A DNA stretch of 64,000 bases from Chaetoderma sp. LZ-2023a (GCA_034401795.1 CM067367.1:53030269-53094268), one strand, 5' to 3'; positions 21,655-32,849 are shown, counted from the first letter of the stretch. Numbers and translations are program-made. The notes: generated from the sequence alone by a model not told the origin.

Positions 21655-23575
21655 TATGTATGATGTATGTATGATTACTGTATTCTGCGGCTGTAGTAGT
21701 AGAAACATCCAACTGCTGCAATCAGCCGTTCTTCGCTTTTGCCCACTGTGTCTTGTCCTCAACCAAAATCCTTAGCTTCCTCAGGTCCATTCTTGACTTA
21801 AGTGTACCTAATCCTGCTTTCTTGAGGTCACCTCATAGCACGCTTAGCAGATTTATGCAATGACGTCCTCGCCTGGCTCTGTATTTGCTGGCTCCGAGTA
21901 GGGCGAATTCCAAGGCTCTGTGCTGGTGTGTCTTCCTGCATCCTTAGCACATGGCCGAACATGGACCATCTTTGCTGGGCGACTTTTACAGACAGCGGCG
22001 GAGTATTACACATCTTGTATAGTGCATCATTGGAAATTATGCTCTCTGGCCATCAGTGTCCAGTGCTGGTGCGTATGTGTTTGCGGTGGCAGGCGTCAAG
22101 TTTATCTAGAGCTGCCTTTGGAGCTGCCCAGCTGTTACAGTTATACATCATCAAGGATACGCAGGTTGCATTGTATAAACGTAGTCTTTTTACCAAGAGC
22201 ATCTTTGATCTACGAATCCATAACTTCCAGAAGGACTGGAAAGCTATGTTCCCCATGATGCAGCGTGCAGCAATGTCAGCAGTACTACAAAGCAGTAAGC
22301 CCAGGATTGTACTTTTCCTCTATGGTTGAGTGAATCGTCATTTTCTTTAGTTTCATGCTTTGTAGATAGGTATATGTGGGTGAACTCTGTTTTCAAGCAT
22401 TCGCTGATGTGGCGCAGAATGTTATTGCGTTCCTGGCGTAGTTTGGTGTGATTTTCACTTTGGCCACTTTGATAGATGCGCAGACGTAACGCTTTCTGTT
22501 CTGCTGACAGTTTTACTATGAGAGGGTCGCCAGTATACCTAGTTCTGTTGTTTTTTAGAACACATATGGTGCTAGTAGCTGATGATTCCATAGATATCAG
22601 TATTTTGGTTAGGGCTTCGTTTGGATCGCAGCTGACATCGATGTTAGCTATCTGCTCCCCGAGGGCCTTTTTGTATGACATTTGAGACTCTACCCTCTTG
22701 CCTTGTATGGCGTTTATACATTAGGTAGAACTGGTTCATATGGAGGCGTGTAATAACTGGCTTATGGTCAGAATTGAGGTCTGTGCCTCCATAGGAACGA
22801 GCATCCCGAAGTAGGAGTTTTGCTGCTGTCTTGCATAGTATGAAATCGATTTGGTTGAAGACAGCTTTTGTAGCCTTAGAACGTTTTGGGGCTTTGTGAT
22901 CAGCAATGTGTCCAGTCCATGTTGTCCGGTGGCGGCATGGATGTTTGAAAGCCGTATTTGTGGCAACTATGCCATTGGCACTAAGGAATGCCACCAGTGT
23001 ATCCCCATTGCTGTGTGCCCTCTCCATACGATCCTATGCATGAGCCAAGTCCTGAACTTTTGTCCGCAATGGCGAGTTTACCCAGCTTGGAGTTGAAATC
23101 GCCACACACGAACAATTGCCATCTAGCTGGTATAGTAATGGCGGAGCTCAGTTCTGCATAGAAGGAATCTAATATTGCTGGATTCTCTTTGGCTCTTTCG
23201 GTAGTTGGTCCATATGCATTGACTATGTGACACTTAGTGGTGGTGCGCTTTCGCGTTGTTATAGCCAGGTCGATAAATTCAATGCGATCATTGACGTATC
23301 CAAAACTAATGACATCGTCCAATACCCTTGGTCCGATTACGAAGCCTAATCCACGGTAAGTGGCCTATTTTTGCTCCATGAGTACTAGCTTATGGCCTGT
23401 CTGAAGTTGCTGCTCTGAGTGTTTAGCTACTTTAGTCTCTTGAATGCATGTGATATCGATTTTATAGTGTTCACAGTCCGCACCTAAGGTTTGCCTCTTT
23501 GATGTTGCAGTCAGACCACGTACATTCCACATAGCTATGGTAAACTCCTGCGAAGATTGGGTTGTCCGAATATGT
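21655..23575 (-). mobile_element. Second LINE copy, inverted, lacking the RT core
   Basis: Reading the minus strand from 23575: the endonuclease start (GGAATGTACGTGGTCTGACT) and ITCIQE-type text, then MDDVISFGYVNDRIEFIDLA (near 23320) and FVCGDFNSKLGKLAIADKSS (near 23090), then KATKAVFNQIDFILCKTA (near 22850). The spacer (KLSAEQKALRLRIYQSGQSE, near 22500) runs straight into MGNIAFQSFWKLWIRRSKML (near 22250), which in the + copy lies some 850 bp further on. So the RT core present at about 16860-17715 is missing here. The C-terminal text (CNSWAAPKAALDKLDACHRK; RWSMFGHVLRMQEDTPAQSL) and the CATACATACAT tail (21660-21680) are kept. Broken in several frames. Confidence 0.85.
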
Positions 23576-23829
23576 CGAGCAGTTTCTTGTTAGAAGGTTA
23601 GACATAGTCAGAGTTGCCTCTGTATGCGGATGTCAGCCCACAGTCCTTGATGACTTAGTTTCCCAACAAAGTTGGTACTTACAGAATAGACCGGCGTGGA
23701 AGTGTCATCTTTCTCCCCGTCATCTTTCTCCCCGTCAAATATAAGAATAATATCTGTCACTATGGAAGATTTCCATGGTGATAGATCGCTTCAAAGTCAG
23801 GTATAGCCTCACTTTTGTGATGTCATTTT

Positions 23830-23935
23830 GGTTTAAATTTTAATAATATGAAGACTGAATACTATTGCTACCTACTACATAGAGAAATGTATTTTCAGTG
23901 ATTGCATGGCGCTCTGAGTCAAACAACGTTTTCTA
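23830..23935. repeat. Interspersed repeat shared with 3040-3145
   Basis: CTACTACATAGAGAAA(T)G, TTCAGTGATTGCATGG and CTCTGAGTCAAACAACGTTT match 3040-3145 in order and orientation. Confidence 0.55.
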
Positions 23936-24745
23936 GTTAAGTATTGAACCGTATGGGGGAAAATACATCAGTGGAACGTTTCGTCAATTGTTAATGGATT
24001 TAAGCAAGAGTTGGAAGAACTGTTCCTTTAGTACATTTGACAATGTCATGGATGGCTGCCCCATTAATCAATGGTATTTTCCCCATTGATCAATAATGTC
24101 AAGGATGCCAGTATTCTTGCATTTCCTCATCCACATTTTTTACTGTTACCATTGCCCCTTTGGTAAATTTTAGTGTTGGGAGACTTGAACCATTGGTCAA
24201 TAGTGCCAGGGTGGCTGCCCCATTGACCAATGGTACTGTTACCTTTGGTCAATGGTATCAGGTACACGACTATTTTGTATTACCGGCTTATAATGATATG
24301 GACCCATAGGTATATGGAAACAGTTATGCTTGCACGATTAACAAATGGTTCATGCTGCATATTAATTATTGTAAACATATTTACAGTTCCTCATCAACCA
24401 GGTCACCACTATGACCCTTTAGCCCATTCATTCTTCATTGCAAATCTAGTTCTATATCACGTTATGAATAAATGTATGGCAGTAATTACTTGAATATTAT
24501 TGACATTTAACTTTCCAGAATTATGCAATGATTGTCCCTGGCAATGTTAACTGCCTGAAAAAAATGTTATTTATCTCATACCGAAAATTATTCTACAGAA
24601 TACTTTTAAAATACACCTTATTGAAATATTATTGCTCAACATTCCATCAGATTAAAATTTCAAACATAGAAAAGAAATAATTTGTAGCCTCTGACTACCA
24701 ACCTTTAAAGGTGTTTAAACACTGCACTCTAGAGTCTTAGTATTT
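23936..24745. other. Palindrome-rich stretch, CCATTGACCAATGG motifs, no gene
   Basis: Between 24050 and 24260 variants of CCATTGAYCAATGG occur several times in both orientations, including an 11-bp inverted pair CCATTGACCAA (24220-24230) and TTGGTCAATGG (24245-24255). No gene is supported; the open frame 24230-24493 begins inside these motifs. Confidence 0.45.
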
Positions 24746-24748
24746 AAA

Positions 24749-24789
24749 TTCCAAGGCAACCATAGGCAATGTGTATGGTTGCCTTGGAA
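24749..24789. repeat. 16-bp-arm hairpin
   Basis: TTCCAAGGCAACCATA (24749-24764) pairs perfectly with TATGGTTGCCTTGGAA (24774-24789) across a 9-base loop. It sits 20 bp before the hairpin module at 24808. Confidence 0.75.
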
Positions 24790-24807
24790 ATTACGCGAGT
24801 ACACATA

Positions 24808-24895
24808 AGCTGTTGCATATTTTGAATCAAATTCGGGATGAATATATGGCAGCAACAGCTTCAAGTCAAATTACTTTCAAAATAGTCAACATAAT
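24808..24895. mobile_element. CRE-hairpin MITE-like repeat, hairpin module only
   Basis: CTGTTGCATATTTTGAATCA ... TTACTTTCAAAATAGTCAAC is a worn copy of the GTTGAATATTTTGAAAC hairpin found at five other places. The CRE cluster is absent on both sides, so it is either truncated or an old hairpin-only form. Confidence 0.5.
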
Positions 24896-25679
24896 ATTTC
24901 CTACATTATAGATTTATTGTTTTGGTCTTTCTGGTTCAGAGTGTTAAACAGATTATGCATTCACCCATATAGTCGCACACGTGAATAACTATGTTCCTGC
25001 TACACAGTAATCCATTACTATTATGAATGTAAATTATTTTATTTATTGAAACCCGGTATAATACTAATAGTCAGGTCAATATATGGCGTGAGCCCAAAAA
25101 ATTGCTCCAAAAGGTTTTTACGGCTTTGTGGTAGGGATTGGTGTACTAAAGAACATAGTAAAAGTCTATCGCAATCTGACAACCGGAAGTCATTATTTTC
25201 AAGATGGTGTCCAAGATGGCTGCAAAACCATAAAATAAGTCATTAACTATTCATACCAAACTGGCGATTTTAGTGTCTACCCCTAGGTTCATGGTACCTA
25301 GCAAGACATTAAGACCAGGCAGAATGTCATGGGGTTATTAGATATTTGAGAAATCCAACATGGCATTCAAAATGGCCACTAAAACCCTAAAAATGGCAGA
25401 CCAGGTAAAATGCCATGGGGTTATAAGATATCTGAAAAATTCAGTATGGCTTCCATGATAGCCATATTCCCAGGTATTGTTTATACAATAATAACACATA
25501 GACTGGGGTAATTTTAGAAAATGGTCTATTAAGTAAATACAAAATCATTGAGAAAAAGAGTAAATGAAAATTCATTTTGACTGTGTTGTCTGTAGCACTA
25601 TCTATTTTTTGTTGTTGTAATTGCTTGTGTTATTCTGCTAACCTATCTCGTCATTCAATTATTCCTTTTGGTCTAACAA

Positions 25680-27990
25680 TAAGTACAGCCAGTGTCAGCC
25701 ATGAAATCTGTCCCATCTGCAAAGAGAAAATTGAAGATACCTGTGATATAGTTGAAATTCGTCGAAAAGGAGCTGATGTGATCAATGCAGCAAGTATACA
25801 AAAAGGTGATGTTGTTGTGACAGCTGGTGATAAAGTGCATCAGAACTCATAAACAGTATATAAACCCAACAGATATACGAAAACAACTTGTAAAGAAATG
25901 TTGACCCTCCATAGAAGCTAAGAGAAGCACCAGAGCGTGCTTTTGATCGCAAAACTGATTATTTTTTCTGTGGGTGTAGGATCACGATAGAAGGCACAGA
26001 CTATAGTTGTGTTAAGACGGATTCTTTTGTAAAGACCGTTCTGGAGTATTGTGGTAGTCGTTCAAATGATTAGGCTTTCACTGTGAAAGATCGGGTTGAA
26101 TACTATGGTTGTGATCTACATGCTGCAGATTGGTTGTATCATTATTCATGTAGCACACATTTTCGGTCTGGACTTGACGTGTCCATTCACTTTCGGAACA
26201 TTCCTAAGTGTAAGCGCAAAATGTCTGGCCGACCCAAAGACGAAGACCAGGAGCAAGCGGTTTTGAAAATGTGCTCTTACCTCGAGCTGAAGAACAACAG
26301 ACTGTTTCAGTTTTGGGCCAGAAAATGAAGGAATTTCTGTCTGGTACGGATTCTCTTCCATATGACAATCAGTATCTCAAGCGCCAGTAACAAGAATGGC
26401 ATGGAAACGTTATTCATTTTGCAGAAAATTACAACCTTAATGATACTGTGACAAAGCATCGCACATATTGAGGTATATTCAAACAAACAGGCCAGGAGAG
26501 TGATGAAGAATCACAAATATGGCAATCATTGAAACTGCTACGAGGCTGATTAAAAGTGGCTTTAAGTCTAATGTTCCATTTATTGCAAATCAGTACCCAA
26601 GTGCTTAGACACTTGCGCTTGATTCCGACTTGGCATTGAATATCCTGTTTGAGGGTACAGATACTAGACGAAAGGTTGCAGGCATAGGTCAAGCAATCAT
26701 TCAAGCAGTTTGGCCACGTGTAGTCCTTGCTCCATTACAAGTTTGTCTTGCTGTGCAGATAGCATTTGTATCTTTCTAAATTCATCATAGACACACTTCA
26801 TGAGATGGAGTTTTGTTCCTCATATGGGGAAATCCTGCCATTTGAGAGCAATACCGTTGATTGTGTTTCTCTAGACATGTTAGGTGGCGACATTGATTTG
26901 TTAGACAATGCACTGCTCTTTGCTGTAGACAATGTGGACCATAATATTCTTACAATAGATGGTAAATGGACCTTTTATGGGTTAGGAATTATAGTGGCAT
27001 TGACACCAGGACGCCGGAAAAACCATATGGTTCCTAGGCTAAATATTTCAGAGCTGAGCATTGCAGAAAGGACAAGGATCCTTATCATAGAGCATCGCTT
27101 TGCCAGTCACGTGTGTCGCAACATCGTCTTCAAAACACTTCCGACATGTGCTGCCTATTACAGGAGGGTTGATATCTTTTGGGATGTCTCACTCAACTTC
27201 AAACAAGTCACCTCTCATTGGTAGGGGATGATGCACGTTCTACATCATGGGAATGAGCGCCCAGGTCTATCTTCTGTCACATTCATGCTTATGATGCATG
27301 TGCACTCTGGGGACAAGACCTGTCCTGTATTTCGCCGACTTGGAGTTTGATTACAATATTGTAATTAAACACCATTTTCCGCCTATAGTAACATTTGACC
27401 AGCCTCATTATTGGTAGGCGGCTGAAAATGTCAGTGATGCACCAAAGAATAGTCATCTGAAAACGACCGTTCTTCTGTTGGGATGTTTCTACACGTTCAT
27501 GCCAATGTAATCTGCTAGTGGAAACGATTACCGACCTTGCCAGTCAAGTGATGGCTGTCATGTTTGGTGGAAAGTGCAATGACTCGCTTCCACCCTTGTG
27601 CTACAGTATCTTCAGTAAGAAAGTGGTTTTAGCTAAATCATTTGTAACACCTGAACGTTTTCCTCATATTGTTTTTGCCACTAGCTTCCACTGCCTAAGA
27701 CTTTACTACCAGATCACGGTGTGGATTGATAACGAAAAAGACATGGATGTTTTGAATTGGGGTTGGACGCAAGAGGAAAATCAGTTGGAGCCAGTTATGT
27801 TAAAAATGAATGCCGGTTTGACAAACTTCTACAGATGATCCAGTGCAACTGCTCAGCAGGTTGCAAAACGCCACGTTGCAGTTTTAGAGGATAATGACTA
27901 CCATGTGCTGCTGCCTGTGGAGCATGTCAAAGAGAATCTTGTGACAACCAGCGAACAGCAACCAGGCTATTGGAAAAGAGTTTGGCAGTG
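25680..27990 (+). pseudogene. Decayed gene of an uncharacterised Cys-rich family (VDNVDHN / CNC-CDN)
   Basis: I recognise the family as a multi-copy uncharacterised protein of invertebrate genomes but cannot name it. Visible in order: an N-terminal metal-knuckle-like CPICKEKIEDTCDIVEIRRK with GDKVH (25710-25850); YSCVKTDSFVKTVLEYC (near 26005); EYYGCDLHAADWLYHYSCST (near 26100-26155) and KMSGRPKDEDQE; GTDTRRKVAGIGQAIIQAVW (near 26655); LGGDIDLLDNALLFAVDNVD then HNILTIDGKWTFYGLGIIVA (26885-27000); PIVTFDQPHYW near 27390 (here VTFDQPHYW); VLLLGCFYTF near 27475; and a C-terminal knot CNCSAGCKTPRC ... CAAACGACQRESCDN (27845-27945). Several frameshifts and stops break it, including two in-frame stops inside the C-terminal knot. 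It is the only cargo of the 25093-29332 element. Confidence 0.6.
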
Positions 27991-28402
27991 ATGATTTAAG
28001 TGAAGATTGAATTGGAGTGACGAAAATCGGTCAAATTGAATTGGCTAGGGCCCCACCCCTCCAACAACCATGTAGACAACAACCTAGTCTGCCTAGAATT
28101 TACGCCATCTTGAATTTCCCTATTACGTATTAACCCCAATAGCGTTCTAAGTAATCTTATTTGGTTGCTAAGCGACCAAAATCTAATGGGAGACACCACA
28201 ATTACCAGTCTAGTAGTCTGCTGTGAACAGTTAATAACTGTTGGCAATTTTTATGTTTTTTGGCGGAGTTCTTAGATGCTATGTTGAATTTCTACATATC
28301 TTATAACCCCGTGGAATTTTACCTGGTTGTAATGCCTGTAATGTGTGGTCATAATATGTTTCTAGGCTTCAAAACATGGAGTAGACACCAAAATCACTAG
28401 TC

Positions 28403-29190
28403 ATGCGCCGTTGATTAAATGATTAACGCATAACACAATGGCCATTTACTTACACAATGGCAATTTATTAATACGCTGATCGACCGCCGGTGATTAAGTT
28501 TTTGTCACCTTTTTCTTGAGTAGTCTTGCGTTTATTGTCCAAATTTGCTGGAATCGGTCGGCCGATGTCAAATTCGATAGCTATAATTAATTAAATTTTT
28601 CAAGGATTTTCGCTAGGGGTGGCCGTGGTCAGCAGGCCGCTGCTCGTCAATCACTGGACCAAATTTGATAATCTTTAGATCTTTATATTCGCAGATGAAT
28701 GTTACATTTGCACGGTAACTGGCGTTACTTACAACCATGTAATTATTTATATATCTTTCTTCAAAGTTTCATAACGGCCTCTAAAACCGGCAGAAATCGC
28801 ATATTTCGCTAGAAGGGTGGCCGTTCTCAGCATGTGATTTCTCCGGGATGGGTAGGAATAAGTTAATAATTTTCAGATGGTCCAACTCAGGAATGGACCT
28901 CACATCTGCACAGTGAATTTCCTTCCTGGCGACTATCTGGTTTTGGATATATATTACATGAAGTTGGAACATATGCTTACAAAGACCGCTGTCTCGCTAG
29001 GAGGTGGCCGTTGCCAGCAGGGCATTACCCATAACTCACTGCGTATAATACAATTTCCTTTAGGGCATCATATTCAGGAGGCATTGCGACCTTTGCACAT
29101 CAAATTTGATGACGATCGGCCCAGTGGTTATGGAGATATTCTGCCTCAGACTTCTTTTACTACAGTTTTCCCAATCTGGCTCGCATTTTA
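28403..29190. repeat. Tandem repeat of about 190 bp inside the right arm of the TIR element
   Basis: CGCTAGGGGTGGCCGTGGTC (28611), CGCTAGAAGGGTGGCCGTTC (28806) and CGCTAGGAGGTGGCCGTTGC (28994) mark three units of roughly 185-195 bp. Each is followed by a CAGCA(G/T) and a CAAATTTGAT(A/G)-like block. The stretch separates inner and outer right arms and has no counterpart in the left arm, so it looks like a later insertion or expansion. The open frame 28877-29218 is a by-product. Confidence 0.55.
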
Positions 29191-29354
29191 TACCCAACCA
29201 TCTTGGACGCCATGTTGAAAATAATGACTTTCCGATGGTCAGATTGTGGTAGACTTTTAGTTAGTATGTTCTTTAGTACACTAAACCCTACCATAAAACG
29301 CTGAAAAACCTTTTGGAGCAATTTTTGGTGGGTAAGGTGGTTATTTTTCATATA

Positions 29355-30921
29355 CACCTGTGCAAAAGTTAAGCACCACCCTATTTTTACGCACATGCGA
29401 GGGTATATTCATGTGCTATGAAGAAAGCAATAGCATAAACATTTATGTACCCATCCATCTTAGTGCAAGAGGTAATAATGCAACTAGAGGAATGCTGATT
29501 ATGATGGTGGGGAAACACTATGTTTTTGTTTGAACTTGAAAACGAGGCCTGAATATGGTTACGTTGACACAACTGACAACTATTGCCCTACAGTTGACAC
29601 ACGTGGCTAGATTGTCATTAATGGTGTCTGAAAACGAAGTTTAACATATGTGCACGAGTTTGAGACTGTCATTATTAATACCGGGTATATCCACCTTGTG
29701 CCTGGATGACGGCCTGGACACGACGTCTCATGCTGGTCACCAACCGACTGATACGCCATTGTGGTATTCGTTGCCATTCAAGATGGAGTGCGTCTGTTAA
29801 TTCCTGTAGGTTCTGCACAGGAGGATCCCTCCTTCTCACCATGTTTCCCAGAATGTCCCAGATATGCTCAATAGGGTTCATGTCAGAGCTCCTTGCTGGC
29901 CATGGTAGGGTTTCGATGGCATTCTGGCGGAGGTATTCATGCACAGCTCTAGCACGATGTGGTCGGGCGTTGTCATCCATGAATATAGGGTGGGTTCCAG
30001 GTGCATGATTTACAAAATGAGGGACCACAACTCTATCCAGTATGGAATCTTGATATCTTTGTCCATTTAGTGTTCCAGGTACAGTCAACAGATCCAGCTT
30101 ACAATCAAATGAGATGCACCCCCATATCATAGCGGAACCTCCACCAAATGGAACTTCTTCCATGATGTTACGTTGGTCGTACGCCGTGCGTCTGGACCTC
30201 CATACACGAGTTCGACCATCTGTGGCATGAAGCAGGAACCGACTTTCATCGGACCAGTGCACCCGTCTCCAGGATCTCATGTTCCAGTGTCTTCTTTCGT
30301 TGCACCACCTCAGACGCTCCTCTTTGTGGTGTGCAGTGAGGAGAGGACGTCTGACAGGTCTCCTAGCTTTCATGCCAGCAGCATACAGTCTCCTTTTGAC
30401 GGTAGACATTGACACTCTATTGCGCGTTTCCCATTGCTGGCTGAGCACTCTGCTGTTGGTGAATGGAGATCTCCTAACAAGGCGTACTAGGGCTCGATCA
30501 TCGCGGGCAGTAGTCTTCTTCGGTCTTCCAGATCTAGGCCTGTCCTTCACCTCGTTAGTTTGCCCATGTTTTGCAATCAAACGACTGATTACAGTATGGT
30601 TAATGTTCAGCTGTCTGCCAATCTCTCTGCATGACATACCAGTGGTATGCATGCCTATGATTTGCCATTTCACACGATCACTTAACCTTCGTCTTGCCAT
30701 AGCGGTTCACAATCAAGAGCTAATTCTCTCTGTACAAATAAACCACGGTCATGAACACAAAATTCCTAATCTTGTCGCCTAAATCTGTATGTAATGTTCT
30801 ACACCTCAAACTGGACTTTTACATAACTGAACACGTGTGCTGTTTCCCGCTAAGCACGGACATCAAGCGGCGTGAAGTCATGCATGCATGTGCATTTCGT
30901 ACTTGGAATTATGTCAGCTAA
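29355..30921 (-). mobile_element. Tc1/mariner transposon, one end lost
   Basis: The retained end is CACCTGTGCAAAAGTTAAGC at 29355 after a TA (29353-29354), identical to both ends of the copy at 57936-59589. Homology to that copy runs to TGTCAGCTAA at 30921 and stops there; the last 86 or so bases, including the second TIR, are absent. The transposase frame is intact. The element therefore could make transposase but could not itself be excised at both ends. The TIR-proximal region lies 22 bp from the end of the 25093-29332 element. Confidence 0.9.
29675..30700 (-). CDS. Tc1-family transposase, intact 341-residue frame
   Basis: The enzyme cuts and pastes Tc1 elements at TA dinucleotides. Residues 1-60 form a first helix-turn-helix (MSCREIGRQLNINHTVISRL) followed by an AT-hook-like RSGRPKK (56-62). 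Residues 65-120 form the second DNA-binding domain. The DDE catalytic domain follows with D151 (VHWSDESRF), D243 (MDDNARPH) and E278 (NPIEHIW). There are exactly 34 residues between the second Asp and the Glu, the DD34E signature of Tc1. The GGGSAMIWG motif at 186-194 is typical. Length (341) is normal for the family. The start MARRRLSDRV matches the other copy. No stop or frameshift is present. One residue, S272, differs from P in the sister copy. Confidence 0.95.
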   Translation of the reverse strand: MARRRLSDRVKWQIIGMHTTGMSCREIGRQLNINHTVISRLIAKHGQTNEVKDRPRSGRPKKTTARDDRALVRLVRRSPFTNSRVLSQQWETRNRVSMSTVKRRLYAAGMKARRPVRRPLLTAHHKEERLRWCNERRHWNMRSWRRVHWSDESRFLLHATDGRTRVWRSRRTAYDQRNIMEEVPFGGGSAMIWGCISFDCKLDLLTVPGTLNGQRYQDSILDRVVVPHFVNHAPGTHPIFMDDNARPHRARAVHEYLRQNAIETLPWPARSSDMNPIEHIWDILGNMVRRRDPPVQNLQELTDALHLEWQRIPQWRISRLVTSMRRRVQAVIQAQGGYTRY

Positions 30922-31003
30922 CGCCACTCCGCTCGCGCACCCTGAGCCATTAGTTATTTAACCATTTAACACTCAAATTTGTTCAAGAAAAATTGTCTTA
31001 CAG

Positions 31004-31190
31004 AAAATGTCCATTTGCAGACCAAGAGAAGACGGTTTTTGACAATGTACCACTGGAATGACTGGCTCGGTGATCGAGCCAGTCATTCCAGTCGTAAATT
31101 TTCAAAAATAGTTTTCTCTTAGTCTGTAAATGGACATTTCTCGAGAACATTGCAGACGCGGTTTTGGCTGATATGAGAGTTAAAGGGTTA
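31004..31190. mobile_element. Foldback MITE-like element, second good copy
   Basis: Arms AAATGTCCATTTGCAGACCA / TGGTCTGTAAATGGACATTT-like text (AGTCTGTAAATGGACATTTC on the right), then GTACCACTGGAATGACTGGC / GCCAGTCATTCCAGT, around the turn GGCTCGGTGATCGAGCC. The tail GAGAGTTAAAGGGTTAA matches the 7737-7925 copy. No coding sequence. Confidence 0.75.
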
Positions 31191-31199
31191 ACACTTGAA

Positions 31200-31559
31200 C
31201 AAAAGAACTCTTGCACTCAGGCGTGAGTTTGAATATGTTTATGTCAATAATAATGTGCCACCCACTACTCACCCTTCCTGTATAAGCTGACATGTTAATG
31301 CAGATTAAGTTTGGTTACTATGAGAATACCAGAATGCCCAGTCTTAAAGCAAGTCTTTAGCAAATGTGAACTTTTTGGGTGTAAGCTTGATTTCAACGAC
31401 GTATTCAAAATCGTATTGCTGTATTTTTGCCGGTAAGCAATTGTATGTATTTATTTTCATTCGTTCGTTCGCCCGTTTTCAAGAACCATTATGTAGATTT
31501 AAGACAGATTTGTTAGGATACATCGTTTGTTCATAGAGATCTAATAATGTTCACACTTT
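31200..31559. other. AT-rich stretch, no gene seen
   Basis: Nothing supportable. A TTCGTTCGTTCGCC patch lies near 31462. Confidence 0.5.
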
Positions 31560-32540
31560 CTCGATTTGTGCGGCGACCATCTTGGATTCTGCGTTACTTG
31601 TTTTAACAGTAACTTTGCTTGACCGATTGATTTGAAACTCAGATCCTCATTGATCGATTTGTTTAGTGACCGTATTGGATGACTTATTTCCCGCTAAAGT
31701 GACATCTCGGGAACCGCTGAACGGATCTGGCGAATTTTGGAAACATGAGCGCGAAATAAGCGCCATTAGGTATAAGGTTTGTTCGAGGAAAAGAAAGTTG
31801 ACACATGAAAAAACATGCTCGCCATGGATCAATCAAATCTTACTGTTTGGCGGCCATGTTGGATTTTTGTATGTGATAGATTTTGAGAGAAAAAATTTCT
31901 TTATATATATGTTTATAGCCATGACGATGTAAATGTTATATTTTCGCTTTTTGTAAGATAAACGAAATGTTAGCCATCTTGGATTATTTTGCCGCTAAAA
32001 CACATATGGGAAAGAAGAATAGGAAGCTTCATCTATGGCAATACCTGAACCAACTTTGTTCAAGAGAACCAGATTGGTCTTATTTGTCTAGCCACCATAT
32101 TGGATTTCCAAACATGTCCAGGATATCAGTTAAAAGATTACTCCACATTAGCATTTGAGCCGGTTTCAACCTAACTTAATCGGAAACCTTCAGAAAATGT
32201 ATACAGAAATTTGATTGGTCAGTTTTCTGGCAGCCATCTTCAATTTCCGAATATGGCAAGGAAATCGGTTAAAAGAAGACTCATCACTAATGAGTAAACC
32301 TATTTCAACCAAACTTGAAGCTTGAAGGACGTTATTGTCGTAGGCTTAAAAAACTTATCTCGAAATTTGATTGATAGTGTTTTTCCGTTGACCATCAGTT
32401 CAGTCAGTTCCGTAATTCCCGCCTTTTCATTCTTTGATTCTAGAAAATGTTCGCGAAATCGTTTTAAAATATTAACCCTAGAATGCCGTGCCACAATTTA
32501 TTATATGCCATCTTTGATTTTCTGAAAATGTTCAGAAAAT
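31560..32540 (+). repeat. Headless relic of the GCCATCTTGGAT repeat family
   Basis: GGCGACCATCTTGGATTCTG, GAACCGCTGAACGGATC, GAAATAAGCGCCATTAGGTA, AACATGCTCGCCATGGATCA, GGCGGCCATGTTGGATTTTT and TAGCCATCTTGGATTATTTTGCCG follow the order seen in the copies at 1129-3022 and 4902-6076. Neither the CTGGCCTGAAAGGCC head nor the GGGCCTCTTGTTT tail is present. It is more diverged, so older. Open frames in it (31666-31932, 31967-32158) are not genes. Confidence 0.6.
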
Positions 32541-32849
32541 AACTTGCCAGCCTGGCTCTCCCAGCTTCAAGTTTAAATCTTCTCAAGTTCACTTCTTTAC
32601 ACTCTGACCAACTCTGTTTTCAGGTGTGAGTGACTTAAACAGGAAGTTACGGGTTGATACTTATTGGTCAAATGCCTCCACAAGACGCCACTAAACCCGC
32701 AATCGCCTGCTCTGCATTGCGCGAAAACTTTAGTGGATTATCAAATATGAGAATTCATCACGCCGCGTTAGAGGCAGAATGAATGAGTGCTCTGGAATTG
32801 CCTGTAGATGGACTCCCCGTAGAGGTGAGGACCGGGGTGATTCACAATG
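32541..32849. other. No feature seen
   Basis: Mixed-composition DNA without a supportable gene or repeat. Confidence 0.5.

Larger units (their letters stand above)
25093..29332 (+). mobile_element. 4.2 kb element with long terminal inverted repeats around an uncharacterised gene
   Basis: The outer arms are 25093-25222 and 29197-29332. They are imperfect inverted copies about 130 bp long: both contain TTGCTCCAAAAGGTTTTT, GTGTACTAAAGAACATA and AAGTCATTATTTTCAA in matching order on opposite strands. Inner arms also pair: 25258-25378 with 28279-28402 (TAGTGTCTAC, CATGGGGTTAT, CAACATGGC). Between them lies one decayed gene (25680-27990). The right arm pair is separated by about 790 bp of unrelated tandem repeats (28403-29190). 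Long TIRs around a single gene are the layout of a cut-and-paste DNA transposon. The superfamily is unknown and no target duplication could be fixed because a Tc1 begins at 29355. Confidence 0.65.

Noticed and set aside
30279-30782. 167-codon frame opposite the Tc1 transposase, and its equivalent at 58163-58666
   Set aside because: Antisense shadow; present in both copies only because the copies are nearly identical.
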